A stretch of DNA of 62,818 nucleotides from Labrys sp. WJW. GTDB lineage: Bacteria; Pseudomonadota; Alphaproteobacteria; Rhizobiales; Labraceae. Position 1 is the stretch's first letter, and every line of letters starts with the position of its first letter. The stretch spans positions 1 through 62,818 of the forward strand of contig NZ_LYXZ01000075.1 in assembly GCF_001676615.1 (NCBI RefSeq). The letters are read 5' to 3'. The notes beneath the pieces are model-generated. The model was not told where the DNA came from. It searched no databases and worked only from the letters and a program-made list of their open reading frames with translations. This document shows, in pieces, positions 34,713 through 43,191 of the stretch. The position numbers were made by a program, and so were the translations under genes.

Positions 34713-35827
34713 TCCGTCTCGAACATCTCACCAAGACCTTCGAAACCGCGGGCAAGCCCTTCGTCGCCGTCGACGACATCAATCTCGATTTGCCGGCTGG
34801 GGAGATCTGTGTGCTGCTGGGGCCGTCGGGCTGCGGCAAGACCACGACCATGAAGATGATCAACCGCCTGATCCAGCCCACCAGCGGCAAGGTCTATATC
34901 GACGGCAAGGATACCAGCGCGACCGATCCGATCCAGCTCCGCCGTTCGATCGGCTATGTCATCCAGCAGATCGGCCTGTTTCCCAACAAGACCATCTGCG
35001 AGAACATCTGCGTGGTGCCCGATCTGCTGGGCTGGGACCGCCGGAAATCGCGCGCCCGGGCGGGCGAATTGCTCGAACTGGTGGGCATGCAGCCCGATCT
35101 TTTCCTTGCCCGCTATCCGCGAGAATTGTCCGGCGGCCAGCAGCAGCGCGTCGGCGTGCTGCGTGCGCTTGCCGCCGATCCGCCTGTCATGTTGATGGAC
35201 GAGCCCTTCGGCGCGATCGACCCGATCAACCGCGAGGTGATCCAGGACGAATTCCTGAAGATGCAGCAGGCGATCCGCAAGACCATCATCTTCGTCTCGC
35301 ACGATCTCGACGAGGCGGTGAAAATGGCCGACAAGATCGCCATCTTCCGCAGCGGGCGCCTGGAACAATATGCCAGCCCCGACGCGCTGCTGGCCAGGCC
35401 GGCCAATGCCTTCATCGAGAATTTCCTCGGCTCCGACCGGGCCCTCAAGCGCCTGCGGCTCGTCACGGCGGGGGAGGCGATGGCTGCGGAGTTCGATGCG
35501 GTGCGGGCCGAGGATCCGATCGCTCTGGCGCTCGAGAAGATGCAGGCTTCCGGCCAGCACGCCATCATCGTGGTTGCGGCAGATGGCAAGCCCGAAGGCC
35601 TGGTCGCGCTCGACCGCGCCAGGACTTCGACCGGAACAGTCGGTGACCATGCGCGTCCGGTGGAGACCACGGCCGCGCTCCATTCGGACCTGCGCAACGC
35701 GGTAGCCTCTATGTTCGCACAGGACATGCCGGTGCTGCCCTGCGTGGACGAGGCCGGGCAGCTCAAGGGCGTCCTGACCTATCGCTCGATCGTCGCCAGC
35801 CTCAGCCATGCCGGAGAAACGGGATGA
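34709..35827 (+). CDS. Osmoprotectant-type ABC ATPase with CBS domains (OpuBA/ProV-like)
   Basis: The start at 34709 (MIRLEHLTKTF) gives 372 residues. Walker A GPSGCGKTT is at 38-46, the signature is LSGGQQQRVGVLRAL, and Walker B is VMLMDEPFGAIDP. The C-terminal 110 residues form two CBS repeats (EDPIALALEKMQASGQHAIIVV; AVASMFAQDMPVLPCVDEAG), which in OpuA sense ionic strength or nucleotides. This argues for an osmoprotectant or betaine importer. Confidence 0.9.
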   Translation: MIRLEHLTKTFETAGKPFVAVDDINLDLPAGEICVLLGPSGCGKTTTMKMINRLIQPTSGKVYIDGKDTSATDPIQLRRSIGYVIQQIGLFPNKTICENICVVPDLLGWDRRKSRARAGELLELVGMQPDLFLARYPRELSGGQQQRVGVLRALAADPPVMLMDEPFGAIDPINREVIQDEFLKMQQAIRKTIIFVSHDLDEAVKMADKIAIFRSGRLEQYASPDALLARPANAFIENFLGSDRALKRLRLVTAGEAMAAEFDAVRAEDPIALALEKMQASGQHAIIVVAADGKPEGLVALDRARTSTGTVGDHARPVETTAALHSDLRNAVASMFAQDMPVLPCVDEAGQLKGVLTYRSIVASLSHAGETG

Positions 35828-36585
35828 GCGGGCCTGCGGCAACAATCGCGACCAGCCAGGGCAGGGGGCGTTCGCACCTCTGGGTGCCGCTGGCGATGTG
35901 GGCGGTGCTGCTCGCCATCTGTCTGTGGTTGTGGCTGAGCGGCATGGCGGGCGAGATCCTCGGCTATTGGGACGACATCACCTATCTGAGCGTGCAGCAT
36001 ATCGAGCTGGTGGCCTGGGCGGGCGGGCTTGCCATTCTCACCGCCGTTCCCGTGGGCATCCTGCTGTCGCGCCCGGCCCTCAGGCGGTTCTCCGAATTCG
36101 TGATGCAGATCTTCAATCTGGGCAGCACGATCCCGACGCTCGCCATCCTCGCTTTGTCGATGACCTGGCTCGGCATTGGCACCCTGCCGTCCGTGTTCGG
36201 GCTATGGGCGGCGACCTTGCTGCCGATCGTGCGTAATACCTATGCGGGTTTGCGCGCGGTTCCGCCCCATCTCCTGGAGGCGGCGCGCGGCATGGGCATG
36301 ACACCGCTGCAGACCCTGTGGCGGGTGGAATTGCCCAATGCGCTGTTCGTCATCTTCGGCGGCATCCGCACTGCGCTGGCGATCTGCGTCGGTTCCGCCC
36401 CGCTCGCCTTCCTGATCGGGGCCGGCAGCCTCGGCGAATTGATCTTCACCGGCATCGCCCTCGACGAACTGCCGATGATGCTCGCCGGCGCCATTCCCAC
36501 CGCGATCCTGGCCGTGCTCACCGATTTCCTGGTCGGCCGGCTGCAATATTACCTCGTCCCGCGAGGCATCAATCCGCTGCGCTGA
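35824..36585 (+). CDS. Osmoprotectant-type ABC permease (OpuBD/YehW-like)
   Basis: The protein has 253 residues starting in ATGA overlap with the ATPase stop. About six helices, with LNLGSTIPTLAILALSMTWLGIGTLPSVFGLWAATLLPIVRNTYAGL and the loop EAARGMGMTPLQTLWRVELP. It is the second half of the permease pair. Confidence 0.9.
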   Translation: MSGPAATIATSQGRGRSHLWVPLAMWAVLLAICLWLWLSGMAGEILGYWDDITYLSVQHIELVAWAGGLAILTAVPVGILLSRPALRRFSEFVMQIFNLGSTIPTLAILALSMTWLGIGTLPSVFGLWAATLLPIVRNTYAGLRAVPPHLLEAARGMGMTPLQTLWRVELPNALFVIFGGIRTALAICVGSAPLAFLIGAGSLGELIFTGIALDELPMMLAGAIPTAILAVLTDFLVGRLQYYLVPRGINPLR

Positions 36586-36616
36586 ACGGCGGCAACAAGC
36601 AACAGAGGGAAAGACG

Positions 36617-37522
36617 ATGACAATGCTGAAGAAACTGGGCAGGAGCGTGTGTTCGGGCGTGTTTTCGGCTGTCGTACTGGCGGCGGCCGGTGGCGTGGCC
36701 CTGGCGGCCAATCTCACGGTCGGCGGCAAGGATTTTACCGAGCAGCAGATCATCGCCGAGATGACGACGCAGCTTTTGACCAGCAAGGGCTACACGATCG
36801 ACAAGAAGAACGGCATGGGGACCAAGATCGTCCGCGCCGCCCTGGAGAACGGCGAGGTCGATCTTTATTGGGAATATACCGGCACCTCCCTCGTCACCTT
36901 CAACAAGGTGACGGACAAGCTCTCGCCGCAGCAGACCTATGATCGGGTCAAGCAGCTCGACGGCGAGAAGGGGCTGGTCTGGCTGGCGCCATCGAAGGCC
37001 AACAACACCTATGCCATGGTGGTGCGCAAGGACAATCCGAAGACGGACGGGCTGAAGACGGTCTCCGACATGGCGGCTGCCTACAAGGCCGGAACGGCGT
37101 TGATGATGGGCACCACCGCCGAATTCCCCAAGCGCCAGGATGGGTTGCTCGGCCTGCAGAAGACCTATGATTTCGAGGCCGGCCGCGCCAACGTCAAGCC
37201 GATGGATCTCGGTCTGGCCTATCGGGCCCTGGCCAACAAGGATCTCGACGTCATCTCAGCTCAGGCGACGGACGGCCAGATCGCGGCACTGGGGCTGCGC
37301 GTGCTCGCAGACGACAAGAGCTTCTTTCCCAACTACGCCCTGACGCCGGTGGTGCGAAAGACGGTGCTCGACGCCCATCCCGACCTGAAGCCGACCCTCG
37401 AGGCGCTCTCGGCCAAGCTCGACGACGCCACCATGCAGAAGCTCAACGGCGAGGTCGATGTCGACAAGAAGACGGTCGAGGTGGTCGCGGCCGATTTCCT
37501 CAAGCAGAACGGCCTGAAGTGA
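36617..37522 (+). CDS. Osmoprotectant-type substrate-binding protein (OpuBC/YehZ-like), copy 1
   Basis: The protein has 301 residues with a Sec signal (hydrophobic core, GGVALAA-N). The mature part starts LTVGGKDFTEQQIIAEM, and DLYWEYTGTSLVTF carries the aromatic residues that in the family cage quaternary ammonium groups. LDVISAQATDGQIAAL and the C-terminal FFPNYALTPVVR are family hallmarks. A near-duplicate follows 90 bases later. Confidence 0.9.
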   Translation: MTMLKKLGRSVCSGVFSAVVLAAAGGVALAANLTVGGKDFTEQQIIAEMTTQLLTSKGYTIDKKNGMGTKIVRAALENGEVDLYWEYTGTSLVTFNKVTDKLSPQQTYDRVKQLDGEKGLVWLAPSKANNTYAMVVRKDNPKTDGLKTVSDMAAAYKAGTALMMGTTAEFPKRQDGLLGLQKTYDFEAGRANVKPMDLGLAYRALANKDLDVISAQATDGQIAALGLRVLADDKSFFPNYALTPVVRKTVLDAHPDLKPTLEALSAKLDDATMQKLNGEVDVDKKTVEVVAADFLKQNGLK

Positions 37523-37529
37523 GCCCGAT

Positions 37530-37554
37530 GGGTCGGCCCTGACGGGGCTGACCC
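37530..37554 (+). terminator. Hairpin between the two binding-protein genes
   Basis: GGGTCGGCCC (37530-37539) pairs with GGGCTGACCC (37545-37554) with one mismatch/G-U pair around TGACG, and is followed by CCTTCTTCC. It is 8 bases past the stop codon and could partially terminate transcription. Confidence 0.5.
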
Positions 37555-37612
37555 CCTTCTTCCCGAAGTTTCGCGCCCGTGCCGCCTGAAGGCGGCCGGC
37601 AGGAGAGAGACC

Positions 37613-38509
37613 ATGATCAGCATTCTGCCCAAGCGCGCGATCGCCGCCCTGTGCGTCGCGGCCTCCTTCGTGTTGTCCACGCCGGCCTTTGCCGCCTCGC
37701 TCACGGTCGGCGGCAAGGATTTCACCGAGCAGTTCCTGCTCGCCGAAATGACCCGGCAATTGCTGGAGAGCAAGGGCTATACCATCAACAAGAAGGACGG
37801 TATGGGCACCAACATCGTGCGTGCCGCCCTGGAGAACGGACAGGTCGATCTCTACTGGGAATATACGGGCACCTCGCTGGTGACCTTCAACAAGGTGACG
37901 GAACCGCTCTCACCCGAAGCGACCTATGCCAGGGTCAAGGAACTGGATGGCGCCAAGGGACTGGTCTGGCTCGCCCCCTCCAAGGCGAACAACACCTATG
38001 CCCTGGCGATCCGGCCGGGCAATGCCAAGACGGACGGCCTCAAGACCTTTTCCGATCTCGCAGCCGCCTACACAGACGGCAAGCCGGTCCTGCTCGGGGC
38101 CACGGCGGAGTTTCCCAAGCGCGAGGACGGCCTGATCGGCCTGGAGAAGAAATATGGTTTCAAGGCCGGGCGCGCCAATCTTCGGCCGATGGAGATCGGG
38201 CTCGTCTATAACGCCCTCGCGGCGGGCGACATCGACGTCGCCACAGTGGGTGCCACCGACGGGCGCATCGCCGCCATGAAGCTGACCCTGCTCAAGGACG
38301 ACAAGGGCTTCTTCCCGAATTATGCACTCGTCCCGGTCGTCAGGCAGGCCGCGCTCGATGCCCATCCGGACCTGAAAGCAACGCTCGAAGCGCTCTCGGC
38401 CAAGCTGGACGACGCTACCATGCAGGCGCTGAACGGTGAGGTCGACGTCCACAAGAAGGCGATCGAGGATGTTGCCAAGGCCTACCTCAAGCAGGCGGGA
38501 TTGCTTTGA
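37613..38509 (+). CDS. Osmoprotectant-type substrate-binding protein, copy 2
   Basis: This 298-residue protein is co-linear with copy 1 and most positions agree by eye (SLTVGGKDFTEQFLLAEM, DLYWEYTGTSLVTF, LSAKLDDATMQALNGEVDV). It has its own Sec signal ending TPAFAA-S. The cage region is unchanged, while surface loops differ. The tandem pair implies ligand diversification or dosage; both could feed the same permease. Confidence 0.9.
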   Translation: MISILPKRAIAALCVAASFVLSTPAFAASLTVGGKDFTEQFLLAEMTRQLLESKGYTINKKDGMGTNIVRAALENGQVDLYWEYTGTSLVTFNKVTEPLSPEATYARVKELDGAKGLVWLAPSKANNTYALAIRPGNAKTDGLKTFSDLAAAYTDGKPVLLGATAEFPKREDGLIGLEKKYGFKAGRANLRPMEIGLVYNALAAGDIDVATVGATDGRIAAMKLTLLKDDKGFFPNYALVPVVRQAALDAHPDLKATLEALSAKLDDATMQALNGEVDVHKKAIEDVAKAYLKQAGLL

Positions 38510-38549
38510 TCTTGGCTGGCACCTGGACTTGAACGATGAATGACCATCC

Positions 38550-38624
38550 TTGCGAGCGTAGCGAAGCAACCAGGGCTTCAGACGCAGTGTTTATAACCTC
38601 TGGATTGCTTCGCTGCGCTCGCAA
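38550..38624. repeat. REP-like palindromic element
   Basis: TTGCGAGCGTAGCGAAGCAA (38550-38569) and TTGCTTCGCTGCGCTCGCAA (38605-38624) are inverted, with one mismatch. Elements of this TTGCGAGCG-AGCGAAGCAA form are common between genes in Hyphomicrobiales. It lies after the second binding-protein gene. Confidence 0.8.
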
Positions 38625-38678
38625 TGGCGACCGAACTGCCGATGGACCTCACCTCAACCCTGCCCGCGGTACCCGATA

Positions 38679-39620
38679 ATGAAGCCGGACTACACTCGAC
38701 TGATAGACGCCGAAACCTGGGGCTTCATCAACCGGACGAATGCCTTCTATCCGCCTGAAGCGGTCGACTGGCCGATCGAGCGCAACCGGGAGGTCTATGA
38801 CCGGATGTCGCAGGCCTTTCATGCCGGTCGTCCCTCAGGTATTGCCGTCGAGACCACGGCTGTGGAGACGCTGAGCCATGCCATTCCGATCCGGATCTAT
38901 TCGGTGGAAGGCGGCAATGATCGTGCGACGATCCTCTATTTCCATGGCGGCGGCTTCGTGCTGGGAGGCCTCGACAGCCATGACGACGTCTGCGCCGAGT
39001 TCTGCGCGGCGACAGGCCTGACGGTTGTCTCGGTCGATTATCGCCTGGCGCCCGAACATGGGGGAACGGCAGCGCTGGACGATGCCATTGCCGCCTATGG
39101 CTGGGTGACGGCCGGCCTCGAGCGCCCGGTTGCGCTGGCGGGCGATTCCGCCGGCGGCAATCTCGCCGCATGCTTGGCGGATCATGTGGGCAGAGAGGGG
39201 CGGCGACCGATCGGGCAGGCGCTGATCTATCCCCTGCTGGGGGCAGATGTCGACAAGGGCTCCTATCTGACCCATGCCGAGGCGCCCCTGCTGACCACCC
39301 GCGACGTCCTCTATTATCGCGATGTGCGCACCGGCGGCCTCGATTGCAGCGCCGATCCGCGCTTCACGCCGCTTGCCAGCCCCAGCTTCGGCCACCTGCC
39401 GCCGACCTTCGTCTTTACGGCCCAATGCGACCCGCTTTCTTCCGATGGCGAGGTCTATTGCAGCCGGCTGCGCGCCGAGGGCGTCCCCGCCTCCTGGCAC
39501 GAGGAGAGGGGCCTGCCGCACAGTTTTCTGAGAGCCCGAGGGATGTCATCCCGGGCCAGGGCGGCGATGGACCGCATCACCCAGGCTCTCTCGACGCTTG
39601 CAACTGGCGCGCGCGCTTAG
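38679..39620 (+). CDS. Alpha/beta hydrolase, hormone-sensitive-lipase-like esterase
   Basis: The protein has 313 residues. The oxyanion motif HGGG (89-92) and nucleophile motif GDSAGG (155-160, Ser157) place it in the HSL family; the catalytic Asp (QCDPLSSDG) and His (LPHSFLR) follow. It would hydrolyse a small ester or possibly an acyl carnitine/betaine ester. It lacks a signal peptide and is probably co-transcribed with the downstream enolase-superfamily gene. Confidence 0.87.
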   Translation: MKPDYTRLIDAETWGFINRTNAFYPPEAVDWPIERNREVYDRMSQAFHAGRPSGIAVETTAVETLSHAIPIRIYSVEGGNDRATILYFHGGGFVLGGLDSHDDVCAEFCAATGLTVVSVDYRLAPEHGGTAALDDAIAAYGWVTAGLERPVALAGDSAGGNLAACLADHVGREGRRPIGQALIYPLLGADVDKGSYLTHAEAPLLTTRDVLYYRDVRTGGLDCSADPRFTPLASPSFGHLPPTFVFTAQCDPLSSDGEVYCSRLRAEGVPASWHEERGLPHSFLRARGMSSRARAAMDRITQALSTLATGARA

Positions 39621-39664
39621 GCCAGGCAACGCCACCGCATCGATATCAGGAAGGAACGAGCAAT

Positions 39665-40789
39665 ATGGTCAAGATCTCGCAGGTGCGCGTCAGGCCGCTG
39701 GTGCTGCCCCTCAAGCAGCCCTATCACTGGTCCTACGGCATCAGGGAGAATTTCGCCGTCAATCTGGTCGAGATCGAGGCCGACAACGGGATGGTCGGCA
39801 TCGGCGAATGCACCGTGGCACCGGACCAGGCCGGGACGGCGGCGATCCTCAGGCGGCTGACGAGGCATCTGGTCGGCCAGTCCCCCTATGACGTCGCGCC
39901 GCTGATCGCGCGCATCTTCCACCAGGAATATCTTGGCCATGGCGCCAACATCATGCGCGCCGCCAACCAGATGTTTTCGGGCGTAGACATGGCAATGTGG
40001 GACCTGCAGGGCAAGCTTGCCGGCCTGCCGGTCCATCGTCTCCTCGGCGGCGCCCATCGCCCGGCCATCGGCTATTTCTATTTCCTGCAGGGGGAGACCG
40101 CCGAGGAACTGGCGCGCGATGCCGCGGCCGGCCGGGAGCGCGGCGAGCGTGTCTTCTATTTGAAGGTCGGCCGGGGCGAGAAGCTTGACCTCGAAATCAC
40201 CGCGGCGGTGCGCCGCGAGATCGGCGATGCCCGCCTGCGGCTCGATGCCAATGAAGGCTGGAGCGTACATGACGCGATCAACATGTGCCGCAAGCTCGAG
40301 AAATTCGAGATCGAGTTCATCGAGCAGCCGACCGTGAGCTGGAGCATCCCGGCCATGGCGCATGTGCGCGAAGCCGTCGGCATTCCGATCGTCGCCGACC
40401 AGGCGGCCTTCACGCTCTACGACGTCCATGAGATCTGCCGCCAGCGCGCCGCCGACATGATCTGCATCGGGCCGCGCGAGATCGGCGGCATCCAGCCCAT
40501 GCTGAAGGCGGCGGCGGTCGCCGAGGCGGCGGGGCTGAAGATCTGCATCCACAGTTCCTTCACCACCGGCATCACCACTTGTGCCGAGCACCACATCGCG
40601 CTTGCCATCCCCAATCTCGACGACGGCAACCAGATCATGTGGCAGCTGGTGCAAAAGGACATCGTGGCTTCCCCCGACCTCGATCCGAAGCAGGGCTGGA
40701 TCGAGGCTCTCCAGGCTCCCGGCCTCGGCTTCGAGCTCGACGGGGATCTGGTCGGGGACGGCGAGAAACGATTTGCACAGGCGGCGTAA
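39665..40789 (+). CDS. Enolase-superfamily enzyme (mandelate racemase/muconate lactonizing type)
   Basis: The ATG at 39665 follows AGGAAGG by about eight bases; the protein has 374 residues. The capping domain has GIGECTVAP and the barrel has metal ligands D194 (LDANEGW), E220 (FIEQP) and D245 (ADQAAF). The first Lys of the usual KxK is Tyr165 (FYLKVG, K167 kept), and the Lys usual at the end of the sixth strand is missing (MICIGPREIGG). A His (H296, CIHSS) stands near the seventh strand. 4-hydroxyproline-betaine epimerase HpbD is a superfamily member known from similar operons, but the residue pattern differs, so the substrate is open. Confidence 0.85.
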   Translation: MVKISQVRVRPLVLPLKQPYHWSYGIRENFAVNLVEIEADNGMVGIGECTVAPDQAGTAAILRRLTRHLVGQSPYDVAPLIARIFHQEYLGHGANIMRAANQMFSGVDMAMWDLQGKLAGLPVHRLLGGAHRPAIGYFYFLQGETAEELARDAAAGRERGERVFYLKVGRGEKLDLEITAAVRREIGDARLRLDANEGWSVHDAINMCRKLEKFEIEFIEQPTVSWSIPAMAHVREAVGIPIVADQAAFTLYDVHEICRQRAADMICIGPREIGGIQPMLKAAAVAEAAGLKICIHSSFTTGITTCAEHHIALAIPNLDDGNQIMWQLVQKDIVASPDLDPKQGWIEALQAPGLGFELDGDLVGDGEKRFAQAA

Positions 40790-40794
40790 GGCAG

Positions 40795-40825
40795 CCTGAT
40801 CGTCGCTCCACCGATCATCGCAGGC
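40795..40825. terminator. Possible bidirectional terminator between convergent genes
   Basis: GCCTGATCG and CGATCATCGCAGGC can form an imperfect hairpin in the 62-base gap between the enolase-superfamily gene and the convergent flavoprotein gene. No T-run is present. Confidence 0.35.
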
Positions 40826-40851
40826 TCGGCGCCGTGCCTTTCGAGCTCCGA

Positions 40852-42846
40852 TCAGAGGCCGAGAGCGACTTTTCGGCCGTCGAAAAAGGCATAGGGGGCC
40901 TGGCGCGGCGCTGCGCCGTCGCCGATCTCGACATGGGGTACGTCCCGGGCCGCAAGGTCCGTGGCGAGCCAATTCGCCGCGATATTGGTCATGGCCAGCA
41001 CCAGGCTGTCGGCTGCAATAAACGATCTTTCACCGTTGTTGTGGTCGATGATCGTGGCGCCCTGGCCATGCCATTCGGCGATGCTGACCTCGACCTGCCA
41101 GCTGACGCCGAGCTTCTTGAGGATCCGCCGCAGGGGAACGTCGGCGGTAGTGCGCTGCAGTTCCTTGCCGACGAAGGCATCCGGCGTGAGAATGGTGACC
41201 TCGTGGCCATCCTCCGCGAGTTTCCAGGCCGTCCCGCCGCCGCGCCAGCCGCCGCCCTCGTCGAGCAGCAGCACCCGCTTGCCGAGACGGGCCTGGCGGC
41301 TCATCACGGCCTCGATCGAAAAGACATTGCCCTTTTCGATGCCGGGCAGCGTTTCGATTGCCGGAAGGGCTTTCTGGAAGCCGGTGTCGGGCGGCAGGGA
41401 GCCTGTGGCGAGGATGACGGCATCCGGTACCATCGCCGCCACGTCGTCGGCCTCCATATAGCAGTTCAGGCGGATATCGACGCCGAGCTTGTGCAACTGG
41501 CGTTCATACCAGGCGATGAGATCGAGGATCTGGGCGCGGCGCGGCTGCAGGCCGGCGAGCAGGAAATTGCCGCCGAGCCGGCTGGAAGCCTCGGCCAGCG
41601 TTACTCTGTGTCCGCGTTCGGCGGCGACCCGGGCTGCTTCCAGGCCTGCCGGGCCACCACCCACCACCAGGACATGCCTTGGCGTGGCGGCCGGCTCGAA
41701 ACGGTCGCCGCCCCACATGAACTCCCGCCCGACGGAGGGATTGATCAGGCAGCTGATCCAATAGTCGCGCGAGCGGCGGCCCCAGCACATCTGGTTGCAG
41801 GAGATGCAACCCCTGATGTCGTCGGGCCGGTCTTCGCCGGCCTTCCGGGCCAGATGCGGATCGGCGATCTGGCCGCGCACGATGGAAACCAGGTCGGCAA
41901 CCCCTTCGCCCAGGACCGTCTCGGCATTTTCGGGGGTGCGGATATGGCTTTCGGCAATGACGACCGCATGCGTCGTGGCGGCCTTGATCCTGGCCGCCAG
42001 ATCTGCACCGAGCTTTTCGGGATAGAGAAAGGTCGGCATCAGCTTGTGAAAGTCGAGATAGCCGCCGGAACCGCAGGTGACGTAGTCGATCAGGCCCTGC
42101 CGGTCATGCAGGCCCACGATTTCGGCCAGTTCGTCGCGGCTGAGCGCGACGGTGTAGTCGGGCTCGTCGCTGATGGCCAGGCCGATGATGAAATCCTCGC
42201 CGCATGTCTTGCGGATGCGCGTGAGGATTTCCCGCGACAGGCGCGTGCGGTTTTCCAGCGTACCGCCCCATTGGTCCTCGCGGCGGTTGGTCCAGGGCGT
42301 CCAGAACTGGTCGACCAGGCCGAGATAGGCGGCCCAGACCTCCACGCCGTCGAAGCCGGCGGCCCGGCACCGGCGCGCAGCCTCCACGAAACTCTCGATC
42401 GTCTCCCAGATCTCGGCCTCGCTCATCGCATGCGAGCCGTCGCTGTCATGGTAGCTCGGCAGGCCCGAGGGGGACCAATGGGGATGGAAGGAATTGTCGG
42501 AATCGCCATGGGCGCCGATGTGATAGAGCTGCTGGACGGCGACGGCGCCATTGTCCTTGATGGCGCCGACGACTTTCCGAAAGGCGGGTATGACGCTGTC
42601 GTCGCAGGGGCGGAAATTGCCGCGGGTGAGGATGGCAGCGGGATGGACGGGCATCGGCTCCACCACGATCATGCCGGCGCCGCCCTTGGCACGTTCGGCA
42701 TAATAGGCCGCATGCCGTTCCGTCGGCAGCCCGTTCACGGCCATGTTCGCGGTGTGGGCGCCGAAGACGATCCTGTTCCTCAGCGTGTGCGTGCCGATCG
42801 TAAGGGGTGAGAACAGGCGGGGAAACTGCTTGGACACCGTGGCCAT
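40852..42846 (-). CDS. TMADH/2,4-dienoyl-CoA-reductase-type flavoprotein (Old Yellow Enzyme fused to FAD/NAD domain)
   Basis: The start at 42846 (MATVSKQFPRLFSPLTIG) gives 664 residues; the frame is open further upstream to 43116 without recognisable sequence. The N-terminal FMN barrel (NRIVFGAHTANMAVNG, GFDGVEVWAAY, ENRTRLSREIL) is followed by a complete 4Fe-4S motif at C347, C350, C354 and C366. The C-terminal half has the dinucleotide motif VVGGGPAGLEAARVAAERGHRVTLAE. The family includes trimethylamine dehydrogenase and the N-methylproline demethylase StcD. A demethylase or reductase role in betaine breakdown is likely. Confidence 0.88.
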   Translation of the reverse strand: MATVSKQFPRLFSPLTIGTHTLRNRIVFGAHTANMAVNGLPTERHAAYYAERAKGGAGMIVVEPMPVHPAAILTRGNFRPCDDSVIPAFRKVVGAIKDNGAVAVQQLYHIGAHGDSDNSFHPHWSPSGLPSYHDSDGSHAMSEAEIWETIESFVEAARRCRAAGFDGVEVWAAYLGLVDQFWTPWTNRREDQWGGTLENRTRLSREILTRIRKTCGEDFIIGLAISDEPDYTVALSRDELAEIVGLHDRQGLIDYVTCGSGGYLDFHKLMPTFLYPEKLGADLAARIKAATTHAVVIAESHIRTPENAETVLGEGVADLVSIVRGQIADPHLARKAGEDRPDDIRGCISCNQMCWGRRSRDYWISCLINPSVGREFMWGGDRFEPAATPRHVLVVGGGPAGLEAARVAAERGHRVTLAEASSRLGGNFLLAGLQPRRAQILDLIAWYERQLHKLGVDIRLNCYMEADDVAAMVPDAVILATGSLPPDTGFQKALPAIETLPGIEKGNVFSIEAVMSRQARLGKRVLLLDEGGGWRGGGTAWKLAEDGHEVTILTPDAFVGKELQRTTADVPLRRILKKLGVSWQVEVSIAEWHGQGATIIDHNNGERSFIAADSLVLAMTNIAANWLATDLAARDVPHVEIGDGAAPRQAPYAFFDGRKVALGL

Positions 42847-43191
42847 CCGGCAGGTTGAGAGGGCGTTGGCGAGGGGCGAGGGCTTCTCCCGCCCCTCGGA
42901 TTGCTTGCTTTTGCAGCCGACCGTCAGTGCGCAGGCACGACGGCAGCTATGAGCCGCCCCGAGATTCACCACGCCGACGGGCCTGCCCGCCGGATCGAGG
43001 ATGGCGTCGTCGTCATGCCGGCGGTGGACGAGCACTTGGGACGAAGCCCATGCTGCCATAGCCTCCCGTTTAGAAGCAATAAAAATGTACACTATTGTCA
43101 AAAAACATGACGACACAGTTAGAGATCAATTGACACTTATGTACATTTTGCCTAGCTTTTCGGTGCACATGCAACGCTGGACCCCCGAGCC
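42847..43191. promoter_or_regulatory. Divergent control region between the two flavoprotein genes
   Basis: The region contains a hairpin-forming GAGGGGCG (42871-42878) with CGCCCCTC (42890-42897) in the leader of the leftward gene, and a pair of inverted AAAATGTACA-type sites at 43082-43149. No gene is evident. Confidence 0.5.
43082..43149. promoter_or_regulatory. Inverted pair of TetR-type operator candidates
   Basis: AAAATGTACACTATTGTCA (43082-43100) and TGACACTTATGTACATTTT (43131-43149) are inverted copies agreeing at 16 of 19 positions. Each contains GACA-N3-(A/G)TGTACA. The same GACA-N3-ATGTACA arrangement lies upstream of the TetR gene at 46591-46604. Confidence 0.65.

Noticed and set aside
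39665..40789. Naming the enolase-superfamily gene hpbD
   Set aside because: Context is similar to hydroxyproline-betaine operons, but the expected Lys pair is not present.
40579..42810. A 743-codon open frame on the plus strand
   Set aside because: It is antisense to the TMADH-type flavoprotein gene with its intact 4Fe-4S and nucleotide-binding motifs.
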